This document shows, piece by piece, positions 10,255-21,195 of a stretch of 64,000 nucleotides of DNA. How positions within the stretch are numbered: the stretch's first letter is position 1; each line of letters opens with the position of its first letter. A program made the translations under genes and the position numbers. This DNA is from Eurosta solidaginis (lineage: Eukaryota > Arthropoda > Insecta > Diptera > Tephritidae). The stretch is taken from positions 30,439,426 to 30,503,425 of the forward strand of contig NC_090321.1 of assembly GCF_040869045.1 (NCBI RefSeq), given 5' to 3'. The notes beneath the pieces were generated by a model. That model saw nothing but the letters and a program-made list of their open reading frames with translations, was not told where the DNA came from and made no database searches.

Positions 10255-10425
10255 ATATAACTTTAATATAATCGATAACAAGCTTAGTAAACCCATAAGA
10301 AGCTAATGATTCGCGATAAAAAGCCGATAAAAAACCGATATCAACCCGCTAGCTCAACGATAATTTCACTATCGCTAATTAGCCCATAATGAAGCAAAAA
10401 CCTTTCGGTATCGGTTGTTACCGTT
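10255..10425. repeat. CGATA-type short repeat array, copy 2 with shared tail
   Basis: CGATAACAAG and GCCGATAAAAAACCGATATC words, followed by a tail (TAGCTC-ACGATAATTTCACTATCG...) that resembles tails at 25325-25395 and 28850-28930. Confidence 0.6.
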
Positions 10426-10437
10426 ACGGAGCCGATT

Positions 10438-10919
10438 TATATACTCAGCTGAGCAGAGCTCACAGAGTATATTAATTTTGTTCGCATAACGGTACCCCGT
10501 AACGGCATTAACTAATTAAGATAGATAAAGACTTGATCTGGGCGAAAAAAGAAATTACTTTAGCCATGTGCGTCCGTACGTCCGTCTGTCCGTAAACACG
10601 ATAACTTGAGTAAATTTTTAGGTATGTTAATGAAATTTGGTGTGTACTTTCCTTGGCACTAATCTCAGATCGATATTTAAAATGAAATCGCACTATAACC
10701 ACGCCCACTTTTTCGATATCGAAAATTTCGAAAATCGAAAAAGTGCGATTATCAAAGATGGATAAAGCGATGAAACTAGAAAATTGGTAAAATTTTGGAC
10801 AATGGGCGTGGTACCGCCCACTTTTAAAAGAAGGTAATTTAAAAATTTTGCAAGCTGTAATTTGGCAGCTGAGTATGTAATGTTCGGTTACACCCCAACT
10901 TAGCCTTCCTTACTTGTTT
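10438..10919 (-). mobile_element. Family A element, short complete copy
   Basis: Both family termini are present. At the left is TATACTCAGCTGAGCAGAGCTCACAGAGTATA (nested palindrome TATACTC/GAGTATA around GAGC/GCTC). At the right is the hairpin GTTCGG-TTACACC-(C)AAC followed by CTTAGCCTTCCTTACTTGTTT. Between them are the TCCGTACGTCCGTCTGTCC run, TTAACACGATAACTTGAG-like sequence, the CACGCCCACTTTTTCGATAT hairpin and GGGCGTGGTACCGCCCAC. There are no tandem units and no open frame. Orientation is defined by taking AACAAGTAAGGAAGG as the start. Confidence 0.8.
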
Positions 10920-11184
10920 CTTCTCAAACAGCAAAAAACTATTTGGTTTTGGATAACTTACCTCTGTTGTTGTTTAACTCCAGCTCCTCAAAAATTAGCT
11001 CTCTAGACCTTCCCTGAGTGTTTACACATCGAACGTCACGTGTACTTCATACTATCTCTTAAACACATATAGCACCTTTCGATCCATTTTGTAAGCCGTC
11101 CTTTTAGGTATTTCTAACTATAGAATTACCAGCTTTTTAAGCCATATCCACAACTCTACAAGTACCCAGATTACCACAATTGAA
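10920..11184. other. Unassigned
   Basis: No recognisable feature. Confidence 0.35.
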
Positions 11185-11322
11185 AGGTGTGGCCAACCTT
11201 TCCAGCTGAGGGGTAACAGACCGCCAAACGTATCAAGTCTATAACCAGCAAAGGACCATCAACATCGATAACACTACCTAAAAACTTATGCGAGTGTCCT
11301 TATCGCTACAACAACAACAACA
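11185..11322 (+). repeat. Interspersed repeat with (CAA)n tail, copy 2 (3' part)
   Basis: Shares the GGACCATCA-CATCGATAACA block and the terminal TTATCGCTACAACAACAACAACA with the copies at 4690 and 46161. The 5' head is missing. Confidence 0.6.
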
Positions 11323-11974
11323 GCCCTTCATACTCACGCTTTTTTTCCAAAATTTCACTACAAAAAAACTTTACACAATACTTCCCAAGAAAATAACTTT
11401 TAACGTATTACCTTAAGTGTTTTTATTTACCAATTAAAATTAAACCCCATTTTATTATTTATGGGCGCTGGAAACTTGAGTTGAGAGCTTCCCCCGCGCG
11501 CATAAACTACCATTTGGCCACTGCTGTCGTTTTAAATGCAGAAGACATAGCATCAGCTGCGACAGCAAAAATATTTCCATTGCATTAAAAAATCTTTAAA
11601 TAAATGTGTGAAATACATGAAATGTAAATTGAAATACCAAACATTCATTACAGACGACATGGCTCAGGCAAGCATAGGGAAAAATTTGCACACGTAACGA
11701 AAATAACGGTCATTTATTGAAAAAAAAAACTGAAGTAGCAGTTGAAAAGGCAAACAGCGAAAACTCGAAAGCATTCAAAACTCAGTCGATTATAAAAATT
11801 AAATTTCATTCAATGCGCCTGAATGGTCAGAAGTGACCTGCCACACGCGCATATCTTCATGAGAATAGCTACAAAAGGAACAAGGCAAAAACACTCAAAC
11901 CAATTTCAATCAAGGACCAATGAAAATAAAAAAAGAATTTTATATATAAAAGAGAGAAAATAAAATATTTAAAA
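11323..11974. other. Unassigned AT-rich DNA
   Basis: No gene, repeat unit or RNA recognised. Confidence 0.4.
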
Positions 11975-12200
11975 AACAAGTAAGGAAGGCTAAGTTCGGG
12001 TGTAACCGAACATTACATACTCAGCTGCCAAATTACAGCTTGCAAAACTTTTAAATTACCTTCTTTTACAAGTGGGCGGTGTCACGCCCATTGTTCAAAA
12101 TTTTACTAATTTTCTATTCTGCGTCATAAGGTCAACCCAATACCAAGTTTCATCACTCTATCCGTCTTTGGTAATGAATTATCGCACTTTTTCGGTTGTG
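11975..12200 (+). mobile_element. Family A element, truncated copy
   Basis: Intact start AACAAGTAAGGAAGGCTAAG with the GTTCGGGTGTAACCGAAC hairpin. It then jumps directly to the GGGCGGTGTCACGCCCATTG segment and the GAATTATCGCACTTTTTCGG half of the inner hairpin, and ends abruptly. The 130-bp units are absent. Confidence 0.8.
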
Positions 12201-12639
12201 ATTCGACTTTTTTCCATTTTAATATTGTATAATATAACTTCATTGTTCAATATCAATAAAATTTTGGATTTTTAAATGAGTAAAGCTTTTAACCGACTCA
12301 TTTCTACCTCTCACACTTTCTTTAGCCGGCAATTAAAGGTTTTTTATGAAGCTTTTATCTATATTTCGTCTTTGAATAGCACCCACATCAAATCTGTGAA
12401 AAACGCAGTATCGAAAAATGTATTGTGAGTTAAGGTGACAATGTGGATATCCATCAAAAGGTATGGAAGAAGGTATCAATATGGGAGAGTTATTATTTCA
12501 AAAACCCACTTAGGTTTGGGGATATTGGCCTAAATGTGTACTATATAATGTGTTTGTACAATATAGGCGTTTGATGCTTATTGTATTGGCGGGGACATAA
12601 ATATAGGATGCTATTACTTTCAATAAATCATTTTGCTTG
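12201..12639. other. Unassigned
   Basis: AT-rich sequence with one family-like phrase (CTATATAATGTGTTTGTACAATAT near 12540); otherwise featureless. Confidence 0.35.
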
Positions 12640-13305
12640 AGCAGGGGATTTAGGATTGAAAAAAATAATTACAAAAAAAGGACAGGGTTGTTAACGAAAT
12701 TTTCCAATTTTTACCAGAAATATCATCTACGCACTTTTACAAAATCTTTTATATAAAAGAAGGCGATTTAACCGATTTAGTCCATTTTTATTGAAAATAT
12801 TTCCTGTTAAAAGGCGCCAAATTTTTCGTCGAGTTGTGGCTACAGAAACGTTTGGGAAATGCATTGTAAAATTTCGTTTTTCAAGATTTGAATTTTTTCC
12901 CATTTCTTGTTATAATGGCACAACATACGATTGGTACTAAACTATTTTTCGCTAAAATTTAACTTATTATTTTTGCCTACGACCCTTTTTAAAGTCATTT
13001 ATATAAAAGTGGGCTAGGTCCTTAACCAAACTTATCCATTTTTACTAGAAATATTTCCTTCTTAAGGAAAATTTGTGTACCCAATTTTATTACGATATGT
13101 AAGTTTTTCTTCGAATTAGAGCTCCCGAAATATAGAAAATTTCTTAGTCATAAAAGGGTCGGTACCACGTCCATTTTAAATTTTTTTTTTCAAATTTTTA
13201 TCAAGAGTCTCAATATCAGTCAACACGTCAAATTTCAACATTCTGGGTGTATTCTTTACTAATTAATAAGGTTTTTTGTGTTTTCCAAAATGTTATATAA
13301 CAATT
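12640..13305 (+). mobile_element. Family A, divergent subfamily (A2) fragment
   Basis: Matches the reverse complement of the interior of 44500-45589: shared phrases include TTTATATAAAAGTGGGC, GGTCCTTAACC, CGAATTAGAGCTCCCGAAA, AAAAGGGTCG-TACCACGTCCATTTTAAA and GAGTCTCAATATCAGTC. Both termini are missing. It ends next to the inverted repeat at 13337. Confidence 0.65.
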
Positions 13306-13336
13306 GTTTTTGTGTTTTTTTTTTTTTTCTTTTTTT

Positions 13337-13587
13337 GATCGGCCTATTGATAAATGATTCAAGGTTCGATTCGAGCTCAAGGCCAGAACAATAATTTTTT
13401 CTAATGATAATTATTGTTATTTTTTAATTTGATAAATTGTATTTTGTTTTTGGAATAGTAAGTAGAAAATTTTTCAGACAACCTGCCATAGCTGCGCAGA
13501 AATATCCATTTCGATAGTTATCATTAGAAAAAATTATTGTTCTGGCCTTGAGCTCGAACCTTGAATCATTTATCAATAGGCCGATAA
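13337..13587. repeat. Inverted repeat, about 70-bp arms
   Basis: The left arm 13337-13408 (GATCGGCCTATTGATAAATG ... CTAATGA) and right arm 13521-13587 are close to perfect reverse complements, separated by about 112 bases. The arms contain GGTTCGATTCGAGCTC, which looks like a tRNA-type B box, and GAGCTCAAGGCCAGAACAATAA, the tail of a SINE-like repeat seen again at 13950-13998 and (variant) 59751. The spacer is an inverted copy of part of the SINE at 13770. Confidence 0.75.
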
Positions 13588-13769
13588 AAAAAAATAAAAA
13601 AAAAAACAATTGTTGATAAACCATGAGCACTTGAGATTGTCAAACTTAGTAATTGACAATAAACAAAAATCCAGCATTATCAGTGATTTGCACCAGATGG
13701 CGCAACACTGAATAAATATAGTTGGTAAAAAGGAATAGAAGTAGCAAATTTGCCAGTCAAACAAAACAC

Positions 13770-14005
13770 CGCTGTATAGCTAAATGGTTAGCGCAGCATG
13801 CCTAAAGCGTACTGATGATGAAGGCTTAGTACCCTTCGAAATGGATCTATCTGCGCAGCTATGGCAGGTTGTCTGAAAAATGTTCTACTTACTATTCCAA
13901 AAATAAAATACAATTTTTCAAATTTAGAAAAATTAAAAAATAACAATAATTTTCATTAGAAAAAATTATTGTTCTGGCAATGAGCTCGAATCGAACCTGG
14001 AAATA
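13770..14005 (+). repeat. tRNA-derived SINE-like repeat
   Basis: Contains TAGCTAAATGGTTAGCGCAGCATG (about 13779-13802), an A-box-like tRNA D-arm segment, followed by a weak B-box region and a body (CTGCGCAGCTATGGCAGGTTGTCTGAAAAAT split by one base change). It ends AGAAAAAATTATTGTTCTGGCAATGAGCTCGAATCGAACC. The body is repeated in inverse orientation at 13440-13523, so two copies are head-to-head. Transcription by RNA polymerase III is an inference. Confidence 0.6.
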
Positions 14006-14099
14006 GTTATATATATAACAAGTAAGGAAGGTTAAGTTCGGGTGTAACCGAACATTACATACTCAGTTGAGAGCTATGGTGACAACATAAGGGAAAATA

Positions 14100-15930
14100 A
14101 CCATGTAGGAAAATGAACCGAGGGAAACCCTGGAATGTGTTTGTATGACATGTGTATCAAATGAAAGGCATTAAAGAGTATTTTATGAGGGAGTGGGCCA
14201 TAGTTCTATAGGTGCACGCCATTTAGGGATATAGCCATAAAGGTGGATCAGGTTGACTCTAGAATGCGTTTGTACGATATGGGTATCAAATGAAAGGTGT
14301 TAATGAGTATTTTAAAAGGGAGTAACCCCAGTTCCATAGGTGGACGCCGTTTCGAGATATCGACATAAAGGTGGACCAGGGGTGACCCTAGAATTTGTTT
14401 GTACAATATGGGTATCAAAAGAAAATTGTTAATGAGTATTTTAAAAGGGAGTGATGCTTAGTTCCACAGGTGAACGCCGTTTCGATATATCGCCAGACAG
14501 GTGGACCAGGTGTGACCCTAGAATTTGTTTGTACGATATGGGTATCAAATTAAAGGTATTAATGAGGGTTTTAAAAGAGAGTGGTGGTAGTTGTATAAGT
14601 GGTCGCCTTTTTGAGATATAGCCATAAAGGTGGATCAGGTTGACTCTAGAATGCGTTTGTACGATATGGGTATCAAATGAAAGGTGTTAATGAGTATTTT
14701 AAAAGGGAGTAATCCTTAGTTCCATAGGTGGACGCCGTTTCGAGATACCGCCATAAAGGTGGACCAGGGGTGACCCTAGAATTTGTTTGTACAATATGGG
14801 TATCAAAAGAAAGGTGTTAATGAGTATTTTAAAAGCGAGTGATGCTTAGTTGCACAGGTGGACGCCGTTTCGAGATATCGCCATAAAGGTGGACCAGGGG
14901 TGACTCTAGAATGCGTTTGTACGATATGGGTATCAAATGAAAGGTGTTAATGAGTATTTTAAAAGGGAGTAATCCTTAGTTCCACAGGTAGACGCCGTTT
15001 CGAGATATCGCCACAAAGGTGGACCAGGTGTGACCCTAGAATTTGTTTGTAAAATATTGGTATCAAAAGAAAGGCGTTAATGAGTATTTTAAAAGGGAGT
15101 GATGCTTAGTTCCACAGGTGGACGCCGTTTCGAGATATCGCCATAAAGGTGGACCAGGTGTGACCCTAGAATGCGTTTGTACAATATGGGTATCAAACGA
15201 AAGATGTTAATGAGTATTTTAAAAGGGAGTAATCCTTAGTTCCATAGGTGGACGCCGTTTCGAGATATCGCCATAAAGGTGGACCAGGGGTGAGCCTAGA
15301 ATTTGTTTGTACAATATGGGTATCAAAAGAAAGGTGTTAATGAGTATTTTAAAAGGGAGTGATGCTTAGTTCCAGAGGTGGACACCGTTTCGAGATAACG
15401 CCATAAAGGTGGACCAGGTGTGACCCTAGAATTTGTTTGTACGATATGGGTATCAAATTAAAGGTATTAATGAGGGTTTTAAAAGGGAGAGGTGGTAGTT
15501 GTATAGGTGGTCGCCTTTTCGAGATATCGCCATAAAGGTGGACCAGGGGTGACTCTAGAATGCGTTTGTACGATATGGGTATCAAATGAAAGGTGTTAAT
15601 GAGTATTTTAAAAGGGAGTAATCCTTTGTTCCATAGGTGGACGCCGTATCGAGATACCGCCATAAAGGAGGACCAGGGGTGACCCTAGAATTTGTTTGTA
15701 CAATATGGGTATCAAAAGAAAGGTGTTAATGAGTATTTTAAAAGGTAGTGTGCCTTAGTTCTATAGGTGGACACCGTTTCGAAATATCGCCATAAAGGTG
15801 GACAAGGGTGACTCTAGAATGTGTTTGTACGATATGGGTATCAAATTAAAGTTATTAATGAGAGTTTTAAAAGGGAGTGGTGGTAGTTGTATATGTGAAG
15901 GCGTTTTCCAGATCGCGACCAAAATGTGGA
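14100..15930 (+). repeat. 130-bp tandem array, about 14 units
   Basis: The phrase GGGTATCAAA-GAAAGGTGTT recurs at 14151, 14281, 14410, 14540, 14668, 14798, 14928, 15058, 15188, 15318, 15448, 15577, 15707 and 15836, a spacing of 128-130 bases. Each unit also holds AATGAGTATTTTAAAAGGGAG, GGTGGACGCCGTTTCGAGA and GCCATAAAGGTGGACCAGGG-type segments. Two unit subtypes alternate (ATGCGTTTGTACGATAT versus ATTTGTTTGTACAATAT), suggesting a 260-bp higher-order period in part of the array. Confidence 0.95.
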
Positions 15931-16320
15931 CCTGTGACACAAACATCATCAGTTGGATACCGCTAATTTATTTATATATGTAATACCTGCCAAGATTTTT
16001 AGGGTTTTTTATTTCGCCCTGCGGAACCTTTTCATTTTCTTCTACTTAATATGGTAGGTGTCACAACCATTTTATAAAGTTTTTTCTAAAGTTATATTTC
16101 GTGTCAATAAACCAATCCAATTACCTCACCATGTTTCATCCCTTTTTTCGTATTTGGTATAGAATTATGGCATTTTTTTCATTTTTCGTAATTTTCGATA
16201 TCGAAAAAGTGGGCGTGGTCATTGTCGGATTTCGTTCATTTTTCATACCAAAATAAAGTGAGTTCAAGTAAGTACGTGAACTAAGTTCATTAAAGATATG
16301 TCGATTTTTGCTCAAGTTAT

Positions 16321-17841
16321 CGTGTTAACGGCCATGCGCAAGGACAGACGAACGACTGTGTATAAAAACTGGGCGCGGCGTAAGCCGATTTCGCCCGTTT
16401 TCACAGAAAACAGTTAACATCATAAAATCTATGCACCTACCAAATTTCAAAAGGATTTGTTAATTTTTGTTCGACTTATGGCGTTAAAAGTATCCTAGAC
16501 AAATTAAATGAAAAATGGCGGAGCCACCCCCATTTTGAAATTTTCTTTTATTTTTGTGTTTTGTTGCACCATGTCATTACTGGAGTTGAATGTTGACATA
16601 ATTTACTTATATACTGTAAAGATATTAATTTTTTTGTTAAAATTTTACTTTAAAAAAAATTTTTTTTAAAGTGGGCGTGGTCCTTCTCCGATTTTGCAAA
16701 TTTTTATTAGGCGTACATATAGTAATAGGAGTAACGTCCCTGCCAAATTTCATCATGATATCTTCAACGACTGACAAATTACAGCTTGCAAAATTTTAAA
16801 TTACCTTCTTTTAAAAGTGGGCGGTGCCACGCCCATTGTCCAAAATTTTACTAATTTTCTATTCCGCATCATAAATTCAACTCATCTACCAAGTTTCGTC
16901 GCTTTATCTATCTTTGGTAATGAATTATCGCACTTTTTCGGTTTTACGAAATTTTCGATATCGAAAAAGTGGGCGTGGTTATAGTCCGATATTGTTGATT
17001 TTAAATAGTGATCTGAGATGAGTGCTCAGAAACCTACGTACCAAATTTCATCAAGTTACCTCAAAATTTACTCAAGTTATCGTGTTAACGGCCATGCGGA
17101 AGGACAGACGGACGACTGTGTATAAAAACTGGGCGTGGCATCAACCGAATGCGCCTGTTTTCACAGAAAACAGTTAACATCATAAAAGCTATGCCCTACC
17201 AAATTTCAAAAGGATTGGTTAATTTTTGTTCGACTTATGGCGTTAAAAGTATCCTAGACAAATTAAATGAAAAAGGGCGGAGCCACCCCCATTTTGAAAT
17301 TTTCTTTTATTTTTGTGTTTTGTTGCACCATGTCATTACTGGAGTTGAATGTTGACATAATTTACTTATATACTGTAAAGATATTAAATTTTTTGTTAAA
17401 ATTTTACTTTAAAAAAAAAATTTTTTTAAAAGTGGGCGTGGTCCTTCTCCGATTTTGCTAATTTTTATTAGGCGTACATATAGTAATAGAAGTAACGTCC
17501 CTGCCAAATTTCATAATGATATCTCCAACGACTGATAAATTACAGCTTGCAAAAATTATAAATTACCTTCTTTTAAAAGTGGGCGGTGCCACGCCCATTG
17601 TCCAAAATTTTACTAATTTTCTATTCTGCGTCATAAATCCAACTCATCTACCAAGTTTCGTCGCTTTATCTGTCTTTGGTAATGAATTATCGCACTTTTT
17701 CTGTTTTACGAAATTTTCGATATCGAAAAAGTGGGCGTCGTTATAGTCCGATATTGTTCATTTTAAATAGCGATCTGAGATGAGTGCTCAGGAACCTACG
17801 TACCAAATTTCATCAAGTTACCTCAAAATTTACTCAAGTTA
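16321..17841 (+). repeat. Two direct 760-bp repeats
   Basis: CGTGTTAACGGCC starts at 16321 and 17081, and the equivalent point recurs at 17842. The two units are near-identical, including the ACTGTGTATAAAAACTGGGCG segment, the poly(A)/poly(T) stretch (AAAAAAAATTTTTTT) and the hairpin CACTTTTTCG ... CGAAAAAGTG. Units differ by scattered single bases. This is a recent local duplication inside the element. Confidence 0.95.
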
Positions 17842-18002
17842 TCGTGTTAACGGTCGGACGGACGGACGGACATGGCTCAATCAAATTTTTTTTCGATCCT
17901 GATTATTTTGATATATGGAAGTCTATATCTATCTCGATTCCTTTATATATGTACAACCAACCGTTATCCAATCAAACTTAATATACTCTGTGTGCAAAGC
18001 AC

Positions 18003-18920
18003 GCTGATTATTAAAAGGCAAACACGTTGTGCTACTGAGCGTAAAATCAAGCGCACCAAATTATACACAAATCTTTTTATTAAAAATACATATTTATATA
18101 TTTTTACAAATCTGTGCTCTTGTTCGTTAAACGCCATTTTCACTACACACATTTTTTTTTTGTTTTTTTTTTTTTTTTTGTACACATTTTCCATGAATTG
18201 AAAGGCGCTTGTATCAAGGGAGGAGCTAAAATTAAGTTGCCTCTGCTACTGTGAATATATTCGTACATTTCTCATTGTTATACGCCAAATTTATTTTCCA
18301 TTCTTTACATTTTTTTGTTATTTTTTTTTTTATACCAAATTATTGTGGTAAAAGTATAAAAGACCCGTGAAAATGTTGGAAAATTGAAAATACTTAAAAT
18401 CTCATGTGGCAAACTTAATTCATATGAATTGAATACAGAACAAAATGCAATGTCGTGATGGAATGTGAGTTACGGTCACACGGTGTTATTGGACAGCTGG
18501 CAAGGTTGGGATAATAACGGTGTTTTAAATTGTATGCTCTACTTAGTAGCGGTCATTTGCTTAGTGGGAGGTAGAAGCGTCACGTCCGGTATAGCAGAGC
18601 TTTCTACGAGCCACATGCTGTGATTTTTAATTTATTTGAATTTGTATGAAATTATAATATAGTTTTTGTTGTTGTTTTTTGTTAATAATCAGCGTATACA
18701 AATTAATTGGTATGCCCTTTTTGAATACATTATACAAATAAGTACTGCAAAGGCACCATTTTGTACAAATTTGTTGTAGGTATGCGTTTTTTTTAGCGAA
18801 GACAATTTTTATCATATATTGTAAATTAAATTCTTAATTTTTTATTTTCGATAATTTAGGAAAAAAAAATTCCATAAATATTGGAACTGAAACGATGCAA
18901 ACAAATCTGAAATATTGTAT
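18003..18920. other. Unassigned AT-rich DNA
   Basis: Contains long poly(T) runs (18150-18180, 18320-18332). No gene is supported. Confidence 0.4.
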
Positions 18921-18923
18921 TTA

Positions 18924-19668
18924 GGCTCTGTGCGAGTCGACCTAAATTTCTACCTAAATAGAGAAAAAACCTAAATCACTCGAAACTGTCGACAAAGCAG
19001 TGCAAAATAAAAATTTGGAATTATTATGAGCATACTTTTCAACCTTAATTCAAATGACAAATTTCGAAAACAAAAATACTGATTTTTCAATATTGTATAT
19101 GCAAATAAATGGTTATTGTCCATTAAATTTAAGTAAATTATAGATCATAGAGCGATGATCCCTGCTACGATTAAGGTCCGATCGATTGTACGTGACGGTG
19201 AGCTTAAATTTATTCAAGCTGATGTTGGCGTCACAAGAATTGGATCCTTCTCAAATATGGATCGCAATCTGAACATATATTTTTGGCAGCCAAGTTCACT
19301 AATTGGCCTATGGAAGTTATTGGAGGCCCACCAACCTCACAGTATTGAATTCGAGATTGTATAAAAGGTCATTGGGCTCCACTATGTCCGAAAAAAAACC
19401 TTATGAAAAACGGAGCCACTGCATTTTCTTGTACTGCTATCTTAGGATAGGTACTTACCCCGGACCCTAATTGACCTCTGTTCTTTTTAGGAATGAAAAC
19501 GCGTCAAAATTACCAAATTTTCCGTATTGTTATTATTAGCAGAAATAAACAAATTAAGTTTTCAAATCAACTCGCACAGTTTTGACAGCTTTTTACTAAA
19601 TTGTTCTGGAAAGTTCCAGTGGAATATTAGTTTAGGTACCTAAAATTTAGGCCAACTCGCACCCAGCC
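18924..19668. mobile_element. PIF/Harbinger-like element, 745 bp
   Basis: About 40-bp imperfect terminal inverted repeats: the left begins GGCTCTGTGCGAGTCGACCTAAATTT, the right (reverse complement) begins GGCTGGGTGCGAGTTGGCCTAAATTT. The element is flanked by TTA on both sides (18921-18923 and 19669-19671). A 3-bp TWA target duplication and GGC-type ends are characteristic of PIF/Harbinger elements. No transposase is present, so it is non-autonomous or a deletion derivative. Confidence 0.8.
19155..19364 (+). CDS. Short open frame inside the Harbinger-like element, unknown
   Basis: A 69-codon open frame from ATG to TAA within the element interior. It reads as a soluble, mixed-composition peptide with no recognisable domain (not a Myb/SANT or DDE motif). 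It may be a remnant of a captured or element-encoded gene, or chance. There is no upstream signal that supports translation. Confidence 0.25.
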   Translation: MIPATIKVRSIVRDGELKFIQADVGVTRIGSFSNMDRNLNIYFWQPSSLIGLWKLLEAHQPHSIEFEIV

Positions 19669-19671
19669 TTA

Positions 19672-20870
19672 ATAATTTGGGAGAATTTGTGCGAACGTGA
19701 TATCAGTATGGACAAGGGGACATATGTTTCGATTATGCCTTGTAAATCCCCTCAAAGCCTTTTCTCACGGTAGTGGGACTCGAGCACACACTCCTGCGAT
19801 GATCGGTCTATTGACAAACACTTTCATACAAAGCCTTGACTTTTTTGTTGTGCATTTTCTGCCAATAACCATCTTTATATAGATCTATTCTATTGTACAG
19901 TATGTATGTTTGCAAAGCTACGATTGTTGTTGGCATGCTCATTTTATAAAGTGCTTTTGCTTTATTCTTCTTATAAAACTACGAAATTTTTTGGAAATAT
20001 ATCGAAAATTCAAAACAATTTTGTGAAAATTTCAAACTTTTTATTTAGAATTTTCATGTTTTGAGTCTCAAGTTTTATAGTTCAGTAGATTTAGTGTAGC
20101 AAGGTACTCCCAAATTCGAATTGATTTTTGACAATTTTTTTTTTCCAAATTGTATTTTATATTTTCTTCCAAAAGAATTACGCTAAGCTTTATTTTTTGC
20201 ATGGAAGTTAATATGAAACATCCTTCGGAAAAAAATTGTAAAAAATCAATGCGGATTTCCAGAGGCCTATAACTTATACTATTCTGGAATACAATTGAAA
20301 TGAGATTTTTTTTTATATTTTGCATTATTTTTGCATTATTATTATGATTATAATTGGTGGTAGATGCTCTGCGACCTCTATTGAGATCGTTTGTGCTTGA
20401 CCTTTCAACCTGCGACTGCATTTGGAGGCTTTTTACTCAATATCACGAAAAGCTTTAGAGTCTATCTGAAGAGGACAGTCTTTGCTATGCTAGAATGACG
20501 CATTCGCAGAGAATGTGAATCGTCTTTCTATTCTCCAGCTCAAAACAGCGAAAAATTTTTGTGTCGAATAAATTTGACTTGGCGTATACTATCGTTGCAG
20601 GTAGTATAGACAATATGGCCTGTCTATGCTCTGGGCATTAAATCCAGACTTATCTGAATTCATTTGTTTCCCAGTTACTTATATTTTCCCTAATGTGTGT
20701 CTTTGTGAGTACACAGAAGGGCTCGGGGTCACGAAATGCAAATTTTTTCACAGAACTTTATCAGAGTTCTATCTATTCGAATGATTCGATTTATTTTAAA
20801 AGTGGTATGTCAATAGGTCATTTGTAATATAAAGAGCGGGAAGCACAGAAGAAGTGGAGAACGGAGAAGG
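19672..20870. other. Unassigned
   Basis: AT-rich. A minus-strand open stretch at 20068-20421 has no recognisable domain. Nothing further is supportable. Confidence 0.4.
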
Positions 20871-20874
20871 TGCA

Positions 20875-21195
20875 TGACAAAAGCCAGAGAGAGAGTCATT
20901 GGTAGATAGAGGGAGATTGAGAGTGAGAATGCGAGTTAAAGTGAGAGTGAGAGTAACAATGAGAGTGAGAGTGGGGCTGAGAGTAAGAGTGAGACTAAGA
21001 GTTTTGTGAGAGGGATTTGTAGAGGAAGAGGGAAAGGTAAAAGGAAAGGGAAAGGCAAAGGTAAAGGGAAAGAAAGTAGAAGAAAGAGCATAAACAAAAG
21101 AGGGAGAGAGATTGATAGGGAGAGGGAAAGGGGGAGAAAAAGGGAGAGTGATAGGGAGAGGGAAAGGGGGAGAAAGAGGGAGAGAAATATAACAT
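20875..21195 (+). repeat. Purine-rich simple repeat (GAGAGT / GGGAAAGG)
   Basis: Almost purely A and G for about 300 bases: first GAGAGTGAGAGT-type, then GGGAAAGGTAAAAGG and AGGGAGAGGGAAAGGGGGAG tandem words. Any apparent long Arg/Lys/Gly/Glu-rich or Ser/Leu-rich frames here are compositional artefacts. Confidence 0.85.

Larger units (their letters stand above)
14017..18002 (+). mobile_element. Family A element, largest copy (about 4.0 kb)
   Basis: Start terminus AACAAGTAAGGAAGGTTAAG with the GTTCGGGTGTAACCGAAC hairpin, then a 130-bp tandem array (14100-15930). A unique linker follows, then two 760-bp tandem units (16321-17841), then the outer terminal block with the CCGTTAACAC/GGTCGGACGGACGGACG run and GAATCGAGATAGATATAGAC-type sequence, ending in ATACTCTGTGTGCAAAGCAC. 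The final half of the terminal palindrome is missing. There is no open frame of note; long minus-strand open stretches inside the array are by-products of the repeat unit. Class unknown; see the Helentron hypothesis in the findings. Confidence 0.85.

Noticed and set aside
13770..13850. Functional tRNA gene
   Set aside because: It has a D-arm-like A box, but the rest does not fold as a cloverleaf and the sequence is repeated in inverse orientation nearby, so it is SINE-derived.
15349..15663. A 104-codon minus-strand frame with an internally repeated sequence
   Set aside because: The repetition follows the 130-bp DNA unit and the frame closes in other units; not a repeat protein.
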